Virus record (IMG/VR): IMGVR_UViG_3300021185_002167
Span: 1-64,000 of that record
DNA length: 64,000 bases
Source: a virus
Reading direction: 5' to 3' (one strand)
Shown here: positions 49,847 through 58,847 of the stretch, in pieces
How the letters are laid out: each line of letters starts with the position of its first letter
Numbering within the stretch: the first letter of the stretch is position 1
The notes under the pieces: model-generated
What the model was told of the DNA's origin: nothing
What the model saw: only the letters and a program-made list of their open reading frames with translations
Database searches by the model: none
Made by a program: the position numbers and the translations under genes

Positions 49847-51084
49847 AATCACTAAAAAACTACTTATCTGAAGCCGCAGGAAAGAATACTCATATGACAC
49901 ATATTGAGGATTTAATCTTGGACGGCGGAGTTAAGGGGGCTCGCCAAGCTATCCTGGCGCTAAGATCTATGAGGGATATGTTGAGCGGTAATGCAAAAGC
50001 ACCAATGGACATTACTGTAAAGTGGGACGGAGCCCCCGCCGTATTTGCTGGAGAAGACCCAAGAGATGGTCAATTTTTCGTAGCAAAAAAAGGTATATTT
50101 AATGCCGACCCTAAAGTATATAAGAGTCATGCCGATATTGACGCTGATACTTCAGGGGATTTATCTAAAAAACTAAAACTTGCATTCGACCATTTAAAAG
50201 GTCTTGGTATCAAAGGTGTAATCCAAGGCGACTTTATGTTTGATTCAAGTGATTTAAAAAAGGAGAAAATAAATGGAGTTGGACATATTACTTTCCATCC
50301 TAATACTATCCTCTATGCTGTACCTCTTAATACGCCATTAGCCAAAGAAATACAAAGAGCTAAGATTGGTATTATATGGCACACATCATATAGCGGTGGT
50401 TCATTTGAAAGAATGTCAGCATCATTTGGTAAAGACATAGTTTCTAAATTAAAGAAAACACCAGATGTATTCATGGATGATGCAACACTTAAAGATCTAA
50501 GTGGTACTGCAACGCTTACAAAAGCTGATTCATTATTACTCAGTAAAAAGTTATCTGATGCTGGTAAGATATTTCAAAAGATATCATCAACAACTTTAAA
50601 AGAGATAGAGTCAAACAAAGAACTCAATCTTATAATTAACATATATAATAATACTAAGGTAAGAAATGGTCAACGTATTACAGATACGAAGAAGCATGCA
50701 ACTGGTTTAATTATGTTTGTAAGTGATCGTTATCAAAAACAGATAGATAAAAGAAGTTCTGATAAAGGTAAACAAATACAAATAGATAAAAGAGATGAAT
50801 TACTATCTTTCTTTAGTAAGAGTAACTTAAAAAACTTACAAAATGTGTTTGATTTACACAATTTAGTTACAGATAGCAAATTAATTATTATAAATAAACT
50901 AAACAAACTAAGTAAAATTGGTACGTTTGTAAAAACTAAGTCCGGATTTAAAGTAACCAACCCCGAAGGTTTTGTTGCTATAGATCGTATGGAAGGTGGA
51001 GCTGTTAAGTTAGTAGATAGATTAGAATTTTCTACAAATAACTTTAGCAAAGATATTATTAAAGGCTGGGATAATCCAGGCTAA
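49843..51084 (+). CDS. Head-targeted DUF6267-like protein with ligase-type KxDG motif
   Basis: 413 residues. Capsid-targeting start MKSLKNYLSE|A (L-x-E|A). Then VKWDGAPAVFAG places Lys60-x-Asp62-Gly63 as motif I of covalent nucleotidyltransferases (DNA/RNA ligases, capping enzymes); FFVAKKGIFN, VIQGDFMF (about 127-133) and MEGGAVKLVD (about 383-392) could be motifs III, IIIa and IV/V. The family is common in marine T4-like phages (DUF6267 by memory), with no assigned function. A packaged ligase or nucleotidylating enzyme acting early on host or phage nucleic acid is a hypothesis. Confidence 0.6.
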   Translation: MKSLKNYLSEAAGKNTHMTHIEDLILDGGVKGARQAILALRSMRDMLSGNAKAPMDITVKWDGAPAVFAGEDPRDGQFFVAKKGIFNADPKVYKSHADIDADTSGDLSKKLKLAFDHLKGLGIKGVIQGDFMFDSSDLKKEKINGVGHITFHPNTILYAVPLNTPLAKEIQRAKIGIIWHTSYSGGSFERMSASFGKDIVSKLKKTPDVFMDDATLKDLSGTATLTKADSLLLSKKLSDAGKIFQKISSTTLKEIESNKELNLIINIYNNTKVRNGQRITDTKKHATGLIMFVSDRYQKQIDKRSSDKGKQIQIDKRDELLSFFSKSNLKNLQNVFDLHNLVTDSKLIIINKLNKLSKIGTFVKTKSGFKVTNPEGFVAIDRMEGGAVKLVDRLEFSTNNFSKDIIKGWDNPG

Positions 51085-51103
51085 ATGGGAACCGAGGATA
51101 TAA

Positions 51104-52471
51104 ATGTCGATAAAATCATTCAGTGATTATGTAACTGAAAATACAAAAGAAATAACATTCGTATTTGGGCGATTTAATCCGCCTACGATTGGTCATGAAA
51201 AGTTATTCGATATGTTAAAGAAACAATCACGTGGTGGTTCATATCGTATATACGCATCTAAATCTGTAGATGCTAAGAAAAATCCTCTAGAATTCAAAGA
51301 TAAAATAAAATTTTTACGTAAAATGTTTCCTAAGCATGCTCGTAATGTAATGGCTGATAAAGATATTCGTACAGTACTCGATGTAGCAGTAAAATTGTAT
51401 GACCAAGGCTTTACCAAAGTTACTATGGTCGCAGGTAGCGATCGTGTAAGAGAGTTTAATATACTCCTTAATAAGTACAATGGTAAAGACGCTAAACACG
51501 GCTTTTACAATTTCGAAGGTGCAATAAATGTAGTAAGCGCAGGAGAAAGAGACCCAGATGCAGAAGGTGCAACTGGAATGTCTGCTTCTAAAATGCGCAT
51601 GACCGCTCAACAAAACGATTTAGCTGGTTTCGCGAAAGGGTTACCAGCTGATATCGATTCAAAAGAATTGTTTAATGCCGTAAGAAAAGGCATGGGACTT
51701 AAAGAAGAGAATACATTTAGACAGCATGTAGATTTACCAGTTGTTTCTCAAACAAGAGAAGAATATGTAAGTGGTAATCTATTTGAAGTTGGAGATACCG
51801 TTAATATAAAGGAATCATCAACAATAGGTCAAATAACAGTTTGTGGTACTAATTACGTAATAGTAGAATCAGAACTTGGTAGTAAAAGATATTGGTTAGA
51901 TTCTATAGAACTTGTTGAATATAATGAAGTTGGAACTGACTCAACAACAAAGAAATATTTAAATGATACTCCATTTAGCAAAGATATTAAATTAGCTTCT
52001 CATTGTAAAGAAGCAGAAGATACTCAAATAGGTAATAGAAAAGGTTCACAACCAGCTAAGTACTTTACAGGTCTTTCTAAATCTACTAAACTTAAGAGAG
52101 ATGCTCATTTTAAAAAGAAATCAACAAAGCCAGCACCAGGTGATGCAACAGCAAAGACTAAGCCATCATCTCATACAAAGAAATATAAACAAATGTATGG
52201 TGAGTGGAATGAACATTTAACGTTCGAAGATTACGTAATAGAAGCAAAGGGCGCTGACGCAGCATTAAAGAAAAAAGCTGATAAGTCAGGTATGCCATTA
52301 GCTATATTAAAGAAAGTTTTTCAAAGAGGAGTAGCAGCTTGGAAGACAGGTCATAGGCCTGGAACAAATGCCGTACAATGGGGATTGGCCAGAGTCAATT
52401 CATTCGTAACAAAATCCAGTGGAACCTGGGGTAAAGCAGATAAAGATTTAGCTGCAAAAGTAAGAGGATAA
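51104..52471 (+). CDS. Head-targeted cytidylyltransferase-like nucleotidyltransferase
   Basis: 455 residues. N-terminus MSIKSFSDYVTE|N is a targeting-type sequence. Residues ~17-170 form a HxGH-superfamily nucleotidyltransferase: FVFGRFNPPTIGHEKL (TIGH 28-31) and GMSASKMR (about 159-166, ISTxxR-like), as in NMN adenylyltransferase/phosphopantetheine adenylyltransferase relatives. The C-terminal ~250 residues are not recognised apart from a second targeting-like LTFEDYVIE|A (about residue 372). Substrate unknown; NAD or a coenzyme precursor is possible. Confidence 0.7.
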   Translation: MSIKSFSDYVTENTKEITFVFGRFNPPTIGHEKLFDMLKKQSRGGSYRIYASKSVDAKKNPLEFKDKIKFLRKMFPKHARNVMADKDIRTVLDVAVKLYDQGFTKVTMVAGSDRVREFNILLNKYNGKDAKHGFYNFEGAINVVSAGERDPDAEGATGMSASKMRMTAQQNDLAGFAKGLPADIDSKELFNAVRKGMGLKEENTFRQHVDLPVVSQTREEYVSGNLFEVGDTVNIKESSTIGQITVCGTNYVIVESELGSKRYWLDSIELVEYNEVGTDSTTKKYLNDTPFSKDIKLASHCKEAEDTQIGNRKGSQPAKYFTGLSKSTKLKRDAHFKKKSTKPAPGDATAKTKPSSHTKKYKQMYGEWNEHLTFEDYVIEAKGADAALKKKADKSGMPLAILKKVFQRGVAAWKTGHRPGTNAVQWGLARVNSFVTKSSGTWGKADKDLAAKVRG

Positions 52472-52477
52472 AAAAAA

Positions 52478-52720
52478 ATGAAAACGTTTTTTCAATTAAG
52501 AGAAGCAAGAGTTAAAAAGCTCACATTAGACTTTGATATGGGAGACCCAAGAAAACATTCATCTGATTGGCAGGAAGAGGATGTTTATATAGTCAACTGG
52601 AACAAGAGTAAAATGGAAGTAACTGTTGAAGGAGAACCAAAAGCTTTAGAACAATGGTTAGTAGGAACTTATGGGTATGATAAAAAAGAAGCTAAAGACG
52701 CTATGAGGACAGCAAAATGA
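52478..52720 (+). CDS. Small head-targeted protein
   Basis: 80 residues. MKTFFQLRE|A gives an L-x-E|A site after residue 9. The rest (VKKLTLDFDMGDP, VYIVNWNKSKMEVTVEGEPKALEQWLVG) is a small alpha/beta domain, not recognised. Poly-A stretch before the ATG; no Shine-Dalgarno beyond AGAGGA 10-16 nt upstream. Confidence 0.6.
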   Translation: MKTFFQLREARVKKLTLDFDMGDPRKHSSDWQEEDVYIVNWNKSKMEVTVEGEPKALEQWLVGTYGYDKKEAKDAMRTAK

Positions 52721-54003
52721 AGTTTAAAGAATTAAGAGAAGACTATAAAAAAGTCATAAAGATGTTTAGAGATAACGATTGGAAAAAAATCGTAACAAAG
52801 CATAGAAAAGCTATCGATGATTTTAGGAGCGGAAAGAGCGATTTACCTAAAAAGGTAGAAGATGATTTACTTGTATGGGCTATGAATAACAATGAAGCAC
52901 CTACTAAAGATCAAGCAGATGACTTTATACTAAGAATACTTGATGAAAATTATTTAAATGAATCAGTAGAAGAAATAACATCAGTTTTAGAAAAGGCATA
53001 TGACCAAAACGATGTAAAGAAAGTTCAACAACTTGAAAAGAAATTACAGGGTATGCTTAAAGAAGTAGAAAAAACTATGAAAGGTTCAGGTTTATCTGCT
53101 CCAGCATTCAATAATGTTCGTAGTGGTATTGTAAAAGGTCTTGACTCTATAAAGAAATTCTATAAAGTTGCAAACAATAGTAAAGCAGAGAGCATCGATG
53201 AAAAATATAAGAGCAAATATCCTTCATCTCTTGTAGCAGCTGCAGTTAAGATTGCAATTGATATGGGTGGTAATATGACAGGAGCTTATAAGAAAATCGA
53301 AAAAATGAAAAAAGGTTTAGCTGATGATTCTATGGTCAAAGATGCTTTAAGACAAGCAAATGAATCTGTTAACTTAGAAGTAACAGAAGGTAAAGATGAA
53401 AACGAAGTATCTCAAGCTATTAAGCTTGCAGCTCAAGCTGAATCTGGCAGAGACAAGAAAGACTATTTAGAAATTTCTAAATTGATTAAAGGTAGTAAGT
53501 ATGAAGCTGCAAGAGCTTATATTGCTAAACTAGATACTGTTGTACTAGAAGATCTTGTTGATATCATTATGCAATATGATAAAGTATTTAAAAAGATGTA
53601 CCCTAAAGTAAGACCTGGTAGTTTCATGGCAAGATTTGCAAGAGAAGATGTTAATGAAGCAATGTCAGATAAAGATAAAAAGAAAAGACTTGCTTTAATT
53701 AAAAAGGCTGTAGAGAAAATCAATAAGAAAAATGCTGATATGGCTAAGAAAGATGCATTAAAAATGATGAAAGATTCAGGTATGTTTGATGAATCAGTTA
53801 ATGAAGGTGTATACACAAAGAATGATGGTGGCGCTTTCGATGGTTTAAGAATAGCTAAATGGCTTGCTCATGAAGATGGCAAATCTTGGAGAAAGCTTGG
53901 CTATGGAGATACCGAAGGATATCTACAAGACGCAGCAGCTTTACTTAAAAAAGATAAATCAAAAGCAAAAGATATATTATCTCAGCCAACACCAAGGGAT
54001 TAA
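52717..54003 (+). CDS. Head-targeted helical protein with repeated protease sites
   Basis: 428 residues, Lys/Glu-rich and largely helical. Targeting start MKFKELRE|D. Further Glu sites of the same kind, such as YLNE|S near residue 90, EDVNE|A and SVNE|G, suggest it is cut into several pieces by gp21 inside the prohead. Coiled coil near 100-160. Not otherwise recognised. Overlaps the previous gene by 4 nt. Confidence 0.6.
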   Translation: MKFKELREDYKKVIKMFRDNDWKKIVTKHRKAIDDFRSGKSDLPKKVEDDLLVWAMNNNEAPTKDQADDFILRILDENYLNESVEEITSVLEKAYDQNDVKKVQQLEKKLQGMLKEVEKTMKGSGLSAPAFNNVRSGIVKGLDSIKKFYKVANNSKAESIDEKYKSKYPSSLVAAAVKIAIDMGGNMTGAYKKIEKMKKGLADDSMVKDALRQANESVNLEVTEGKDENEVSQAIKLAAQAESGRDKKDYLEISKLIKGSKYEAARAYIAKLDTVVLEDLVDIIMQYDKVFKKMYPKVRPGSFMARFAREDVNEAMSDKDKKKRLALIKKAVEKINKKNADMAKKDALKMMKDSGMFDESVNEGVYTKNDGGAFDGLRIAKWLAHEDGKSWRKLGYGDTEGYLQDAAALLKKDKSKAKDILSQPTPRD

Positions 54004-54005
54004 TA

Positions 54006-54548
54006 ATGAAATATAGAACATTAACAGAATCATATAAACAAATTGTAATAGGTGAAGATGGCCATGAACAATCTGCAAATGTTAAGAATCAATTAACAGG
54101 TTTAAAAAGAAATGCAGAACAATTATTGGCTCAAGTAAAACCTGATTCAGAGTATCCATCATGGTGGGTAAACAAATTGGTAAAGGCTAATGATTACCTT
54201 GATACCGCAAAGGACTTTTTACAGAATAAAGTTGACCAAGGACGGGTAGAAAATAAGGAAGAGGACACGAGAGACGAAATTATTGAAAGAATAAACTTTC
54301 ATAGTAAAAGTCCTGCTGAGAAAAAAGGCTCAGATTTCGATAGAAAATTAGAAATCAATGGTTATAAAAAGATCTTAAAGGCTATTGAGAAGATTAACAA
54401 AGACCACGAGAAGTTTCAATATAACAATCGTGCAGATGGCCCATCTAATATATTTAAAGGTCTACAACAGGTTGAAAGAACATGTTATGACATGATGCGA
54501 GAAATTGAACAAGGTAAATGGGATGGTAAAGTGGACTTAGAAGATTAA
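54006..54548 (+). CDS. Head-targeted conserved protein
   Basis: 180 residues. MKYRTLTE|S is a targeting-type N-terminus. YPSWWVNKLVKANDYLDTAKDFLQNKV is a segment I recall in internal/scaffold-region proteins of marine T4-like phages. Second half helical and charged. No catalytic motif visible. Confidence 0.6.
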   Translation: MKYRTLTESYKQIVIGEDGHEQSANVKNQLTGLKRNAEQLLAQVKPDSEYPSWWVNKLVKANDYLDTAKDFLQNKVDQGRVENKEEDTRDEIIERINFHSKSPAEKKGSDFDRKLEINGYKKILKAIEKINKDHEKFQYNNRADGPSNIFKGLQQVERTCYDMMREIEQGKWDGKVDLED

Positions 54549-54549
54549 T

Positions 54550-54798
54550 ATGAAAACCTTTAAAGACATAAGAGAATCTAATATTGAAATAGACGAAGCT
54601 CCGTTAGTTGCTAATGATATGGATATATTAAACACTCTCTTTGCTAAGATTAAAGATGACATGTTTAAAAACAAAAGAAAAAAACAAAGCGAAAAGAACT
54701 GGCCTAACATGCAAATTCTATCAAAAATGGCAGGTTATGGTTTAACAAAAAAAGGGCAAGACAAGGATAGGTCATTTAGATACGACCTAAAGAAGTAA
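54550..54798 (+). CDS. Small head-targeted protein
   Basis: 82 residues. MKTFKDIRE|S (I-x-E|S) followed by IEIDEAPLVANDMDIL and a basic C-terminal half (KNKRKKQSEKNWPNMQILSKMAGYGLTKKGQDK). Possibly DNA-associated inside the head by charge; otherwise unrecognised. Confidence 0.6.
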   Translation: MKTFKDIRESNIEIDEAPLVANDMDILNTLFAKIKDDMFKNKRKKQSEKNWPNMQILSKMAGYGLTKKGQDKDRSFRYDLKK

Positions 54799-54799
54799 T

Positions 54800-55255
54800 A
54801 TGGATTCATTTAAAGAACATTTAAACATTAATACAACTGTTAACGAAGAACAAATTAATGAAGAAATTGTAGGACTTATATGGACTATAGCTAAAGACTT
54901 ATTAACGATAAGTTGGAATATAAGTAAAATGAGTCTTGGTTATGCAGCTGGCGCAATAAGAGATAATGAAAAAGGTCCTGTATTAGATAGGATTAAAAAT
55001 GCATTTGATAAACAAGCAAGAGCTGAAAGGAAAGCTGAAAAGGTTGCTAAAAAAGCTAATAGACTTACTAAATATAAACAAGCTAGACAAAAATTGTTAA
55101 GTGCTCAAGATACTATTGCAAGAGAACAAAAGAAGATTAAAGCATTAGATAGAGCTGTTATAAGAAGAAACGCAGAACCTATTAATAAAATTAAAAAAGA
55201 TCTTGCTGATATGGCCAAAAAGCTTAAAGCAGCTGAGAAAAAACTACCAGTATGA
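54800..55255 (+). CDS. Head-cluster protein with hydrophobic segment and coiled coil
   Basis: 151 residues. Begins MDSFKEHLNINTTVNEEQINE, with candidate cleavage sites at VNE and INE; then a moderately hydrophobic stretch (IVGLIWTIAKDLLTISWNISKMSLGYAAGAI) and a long basic coiled coil (Lys/Ala/Arg-rich). The M-D-(S/N)-F-K-E-H start is shared with the 55601 protein. Function unknown. Confidence 0.55.
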   Translation: MDSFKEHLNINTTVNEEQINEEIVGLIWTIAKDLLTISWNISKMSLGYAAGAIRDNEKGPVLDRIKNAFDKQARAERKAEKVAKKANRLTKYKQARQKLLSAQDTIAREQKKIKALDRAVIRRNAEPINKIKKDLADMAKKLKAAEKKLPV

Positions 55256-55608
55256 TTACCTTTGGAGACTATCTTATAGAAGGAGACGGCTTATGGGCTA
55301 ATATCCATAAGAAAAGAAAGTCTGGTAAGAAAATGAGAAAGCCTGGAAGTAAAGGCGCTCCAACAAAACAAGATTTTAAAAATGCTTCAGAAGGCGCTGG
55401 TAAGTATAAAGGCGAAACTTGGGAAGATGGTTATAAGAGAAGAGTCGTACCTACAACAGATTATAAGCATAAAGAAGATGGTTATAAATGGAGAATCAAA
55501 GGTAAAGAAAAAGACAATATATCTCTAAAGCTATATAAGACTAAACCTGATTTTGCTGAATATAAGAAACAGATGAAAAGAGTTGCGGGGCATGAATTCG
55601 GTGGATAA
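55252..55608 (+). CDS. Head-targeted basic protein with LWANIHKKR / RKPGSKGAPT motif
   Basis: 118 residues, strongly basic. MITFGDYLIE|G is a clean L-x-E|G targeting site. LWANIHKKRKSG followed by MRKPGSKGAPT is a motif I recall in many phage virion-associated proteins. The rest is Lys/Tyr-rich. Possibly a DNA-binding internal protein. Overlaps the previous gene by 4 nt. Confidence 0.6.
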   Translation: MITFGDYLIEGDGLWANIHKKRKSGKKMRKPGSKGAPTKQDFKNASEGAGKYKGETWEDGYKRRVVPTTDYKHKEDGYKWRIKGKEKDNISLKLYKTKPDFAEYKKQMKRVAGHEFGG

Positions 55609-55963
55609 TTTTAAAGAACATATTGAAAAGAGTTTTGGTCTATATGAAGGAGTAACTGTTCCTTTAGAGATGCCAATGATTGAAGGACCAGAATTAAACA
55701 AACCTAAAAGGTCTTCAGGTCCAAGCAAATATGTTGTATACGTAAAGAATCCAAAAACGGGTAATGTAAAGAAGATTAACTTTGGTGACGCAAAAGGCGG
55801 ACTTACATCAAAGATAAATGATCGCGACGCTGCTCGTAACTTTGCTTCAAGACACAATTGTGATATGAAGAAAGATAAAATGAAAGCTGGTTATTGGGCA
55901 TGTAGGTTACCTAAGTATGCTAAAGAACTTGGCTTAAAAGGTGGAGGTAGTTACTTTTGGTAG
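55601..55963 (+). CDS. Head-targeted DUF5872-like protein
   Basis: 120 residues from GTG 55601 (MDNFKEHIEKSFGLYE|G, matching the 54800 start pattern); ATG 55592 is an alternative. KYVVYVKNPKTGNVKKINFGDA ... FASRHNCDMKKDKMKAGYWACRLPKYAKELG is the DUF5872-type segment, with two Cys and a His that could bind metal. Family common in marine T4-like phages; function unknown. Confidence 0.65.
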   Translation: MDNFKEHIEKSFGLYEGVTVPLEMPMIEGPELNKPKRSSGPSKYVVYVKNPKTGNVKKINFGDAKGGLTSKINDRDAARNFASRHNCDMKKDKMKAGYWACRLPKYAKELGLKGGGSYFW

Positions 55964-56232
55964 ACCTTCCTTTTTTAGATGAATATACCTTAGATGGTAT
56001 AGTACGAGAATTCTTTGTCGATCGAGATGACGAAGAATACGTTTGGCATCGTGATAATGAACATCGTGAAATTGAAATACTCGAAGGTGAAGGTTGGTGT
56101 ATACAGTTTGATAACTGTTTACCATTTTTGTTACAACCAGGGATGATATTCGATATACCGAAGGGTGAATATCATAGAGTATTAAAAGGTGTTAACACCC
56201 TAAAATGTAGGATAATATCTAAAGATGGATAA
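55957..56232 (+). CDS. Small cupin-like protein (TTG start)
   Basis: 91 residues, start TTG with GGAGG about 11 nt upstream. Cupin motifs: 1, WHRDNEHREIEILEGEG; 2, PGMIFDIPKGEYHRV. Metal-binding His and Glu positions are partly present. Single small cupins in phages may bind sugars or metals; substrate unknown. It lacks a targeting N-terminus, so it need not be packaged. Confidence 0.6.
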   Translation: MVDLPFLDEYTLDGIVREFFVDRDDEEYVWHRDNEHREIEILEGEGWCIQFDNCLPFLLQPGMIFDIPKGEYHRVLKGVNTLKCRIISKDG

Positions 56233-56536
56233 AGAAATGCAACAAGTATATACTGTTCAGTCTCAAAGGTTGGATAGAATCGAAGAGAAATTGGACCAAA
56301 TGGCTCAAGCGATAATAGCGCTTGCAAGAGCTGAAGAGAAAATTTCAACACTTGCGGAATTTAATAAGCAACAGGCTACTCAAGTTCAGTCGCTTATAAA
56401 TAGAATAGACAGAGTAGAGCAATTAGTGAATAGCAATGCAAGCACTGTCAATATTATAAACAGAATATTCTGGGTTATATTAGCTGGTTTAATATCAGCA
56501 GTAACTTGGGAATACATAGTTCATTTAAGTAATTAA
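56225..56536 (+). CDS. Coiled-coil protein with C-terminal membrane anchor (XhlA-like)
   Basis: 103 residues. A long coiled coil (QSQRLDRIEEKLDQMAQAIIALARAEEKIS ... LINRIDRVEQLV) and a C-terminal span (IINRIFWVILAGLISAVTWEYIV). The layout resembles haemolysin XhlA-like, lysis-associated membrane proteins. Overlaps the cupin gene by 8 nt. Could be part of the lysis apparatus; not certain. Confidence 0.6.
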   Translation: MDKEMQQVYTVQSQRLDRIEEKLDQMAQAIIALARAEEKISTLAEFNKQQATQVQSLINRIDRVEQLVNSNASTVNIINRIFWVILAGLISAVTWEYIVHLSN

Positions 56537-56548
56537 CGGAGAAAAAAA

Positions 56549-57865
56549 ATGAAATTCAATGACGACATAACAATGAGCATTGCTGCAGCAGTATCTAATG
56601 TGCTGGAAGGTAAAGCTCCGGAAGAAAAGAAAGAGGAAGTTAAATATCCTCATGACATGTTTCATCCTAAAACTGGCGAAAAAGAAGTCGCTAAAGATGA
56701 AGCAGGCCATAAAGCTCTTGCAGCTAAAGGTTATACCCATGATAAACCTAAAATGGAATCACCTGATCAGCCAAAAGCAAAAGGCGAAAAAGAGTTTAAA
56801 AAGATGCACGACGATAACGTTGAAGTATCTGGTGAAGCTCCAGATGGTGAAGTAACCAAAGCTAAAAAAGGTAACTACTATAAAGAAGAAGTAGAAGAAG
56901 TTACTATTAGTGTTAGCGAAAAGCTAAATAAAAGCGGTAAAGCTACTTTAGATATAGATTACATAGGCGGTAAAGATCTTACTAAAAAACTAGAAAAAAA
57001 GTTTAAAGTTAAAATCAAACAAACTGGTTCTACAACAGCTGATATAACAGGTGATAGAAAAAACATTATCAACCTTTTAAAGTCAGATGCTTATCTTATG
57101 GATGAAGATGAAATTGAAGATACATTCTCAGAGCTAACTGAAGATTATAATAAAAAAAATGAGCTAACTAGATTAAAAAGAATTGATAAAATGGCTATGC
57201 AAATAGGTAAAGAAATAAGAAATTTTCCTAGGGAACTTACTGACGATGGAACTGATGATAAAGACCTAGCTCAGGCTTTTTATGATATGAATACTGGTTT
57301 AGGAGATTTAGACAATGGAATCTCAGATTTTGAATATGCTTTAAAAAGACTTAAAGAATCAGTAGAAGACGAAGAAGTTGATGAAGAATCAGAGAAGCAA
57401 AAGAAATATCAAGCATTCTTTAATAAAGCTTTAAAGAAATTTGGTGTATCATCTCCTGCTGAATTAGAAGGCGATAAGAAAAAAGAATTCTTTGATTACA
57501 TTGATAAGAACTACGAAGCTACTGATGAGTCAGTCAAAGAAGACGTCAGAGACATGAAAAACTATAAAGATAGAGATCGTAAAGGTCATGAAGCTTATAT
57601 GAGTATTCAAGTTGTTAAAGGTAATACTAGCAATAAGTTTGATGATGGCTTCGGTTTTTCTAAAGCTGAGATGGTTATGATGGATAAACTTATTAGCAAA
57701 ATCAAGAATATGCACGTATCTAGTTTTGATGGTGGTTCTTCAGGGCCAGCTTCTTTAGAGTTCTACGGTGACGAAGCTTCTCTTAAGAAATTTATAGCAG
57801 ATAAAAATGTACAAAAGATTGTTAAGAAATACAAAGGTAAAGTATCAGGACCAAATAAGGCTTAA
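56549..57865 (+). CDS. Internal head / core-like protein
   Basis: 438 residues, acidic and Lys-rich. Begins MKFNDDITMSIAAAVSNVLE|G; the first 110 residues contain HPKTGEKEVAKDEAGHKALAAKGYTHDKP (low complexity). A later block YQAFFNKALKKFGVSSPAELEGDKKKEFFDYIDKNYEATDES is recurrent in marine T4-like structural or core proteins. A small alpha/beta domain (about 110-180: TLDIDYIGGKDLTKKLEKKF) resembles a C-terminal segment near residue 380. Function unknown. Confidence 0.6.
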   Translation: MKFNDDITMSIAAAVSNVLEGKAPEEKKEEVKYPHDMFHPKTGEKEVAKDEAGHKALAAKGYTHDKPKMESPDQPKAKGEKEFKKMHDDNVEVSGEAPDGEVTKAKKGNYYKEEVEEVTISVSEKLNKSGKATLDIDYIGGKDLTKKLEKKFKVKIKQTGSTTADITGDRKNIINLLKSDAYLMDEDEIEDTFSELTEDYNKKNELTRLKRIDKMAMQIGKEIRNFPRELTDDGTDDKDLAQAFYDMNTGLGDLDNGISDFEYALKRLKESVEDEEVDEESEKQKKYQAFFNKALKKFGVSSPAELEGDKKKEFFDYIDKNYEATDESVKEDVRDMKNYKDRDRKGHEAYMSIQVVKGNTSNKFDDGFGFSKAEMVMMDKLISKIKNMHVSSFDGGSSGPASLEFYGDEASLKKFIADKNVQKIVKKYKGKVSGPNKA

Positions 57866-57885
57866 TTATCTCTTATAGATAATAT

Positions 57886-58257
57886 ATGATGAAAATATTT
57901 GATGAATTGAATAGCAAAAATTTTAAACTTTTTGCAGCACAAAATTATAACAATCCGGAATGTACGGATGTTGAAGAATTTAAGCAAGATATGAGTAGGT
58001 TTAAGTACCTTAAAAGATTGCTAACACGTTATGAAGAACATGGTGAGTTACAAGAGAGACTTATTCTCAATCACATCATAGTTCTTTATAATGTATTTGG
58101 CATAGAATCTTGTAATAAAATGATGTGGTATAAGATAGATGACAATCACTATCAATATATCAAGCCATTTTTAGTTTATCTTCATTATCTACCAGAGGAT
58201 GAAAAGGTTGAGGTCGTAATGGACCCTAACATAGTAGAAGTATTAAGGAAACTTTGA
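57886..58257 (+). CDS. Conserved T4-like hypothetical protein
   Basis: 123 residues. KIFDELNSKNFKLFAAQNYNNPEC, FKYLKRLLTRYEEHGELQERLILNHIIVLYNVFGIES and YIKPFLVYLHYLPED form a pattern I recall as conserved across T4-like phages, function unknown. All-helical. Start at 57886 or the next ATG at 57889. Followed by TGATG overlap. Confidence 0.72.
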   Translation: MMKIFDELNSKNFKLFAAQNYNNPECTDVEEFKQDMSRFKYLKRLLTRYEEHGELQERLILNHIIVLYNVFGIESCNKMMWYKIDDNHYQYIKPFLVYLHYLPEDEKVEVVMDPNIVEVLRKL

Positions 58258-58847
58258 TGGGAATTATATCAAGAACAGGAGATTTGTTTTATGCGTTTCG
58301 ATTTTTGAAACTGCTCGTCACTCCGTTCGAAAAAACAAAAGCATTTGAGCTTGGTATAATCGACAAAGAAGGAAAAACTATTAAAAAAGGCGCTGCACGT
58401 GGAACACCAGAAGAAAAGTCAGCCTATACAGTATTCCATAGATTAGTATTTAATCTTAAGAGACTGATTGGTAAAGCGCCGGGTGGTAAATCCTTAGTAG
58501 CTCGTTATGGTGCTGCATTGTTTCTTATTAAAGAACATACAGGTATGTCAGATGGTAAACTCTTAAGAAGCTTAGAAAAAGCTTTAGACATGCCAATTGA
58601 AGATGAGCTTAACGAGAACTATTGGTATCAAGATCAAGAGTCAAGATTAATGCCTGGTAACTACGTGTTAACAGAAGATATGGCATCATCAACAACAGGC
58701 GAAATCATTGCACGAATAAATGAAAAGGTTATTGTAGATGATTTTAAAACACCTATTGGATGTGTATCGAATATAAATATCTATAAGGTATTACATTCGA
58801 AGACAAAGCAAGAGATATACGTAAGTAATAGAGATATAAAACGATGA
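58257..58847 (+). CDS. Conserved T4-like structural-region protein
   Basis: 196 residues from ATG 58257 (TTG 58254 is in frame). MGIISRTGDLFYAFRFLKLLVTPFEKTKAFELGIID and EEKSAYTVFHRLVFNLKRLIGKAPGGKSLVARYGAALFLIKE are of a conserved marine T4-like type with no known function. The C-terminal third (TTGEIIARINEKVIVDD..IGCVSNINIYKVLH) is beta-rich. Confidence 0.72.
   Translation: MGIISRTGDLFYAFRFLKLLVTPFEKTKAFELGIIDKEGKTIKKGAARGTPEEKSAYTVFHRLVFNLKRLIGKAPGGKSLVARYGAALFLIKEHTGMSDGKLLRSLEKALDMPIEDELNENYWYQDQESRLMPGNYVLTEDMASSTTGEIIARINEKVIVDDFKTPIGCVSNINIYKVLHSKTKQEIYVSNRDIKR

Noticed and set aside
56395-56402. TATAAATA inside the XhlA-like gene
   Set aside because: Lies in a coding coiled coil (SLINRID) about 150 nt before the next gene; could serve it, but nothing distinguishes it from chance.
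58347-58356. GGTATAAT in a coding region
   Set aside because: No TTTACA at 17 bp upstream, so not a member of the early promoter family; the same for the match near 12395.
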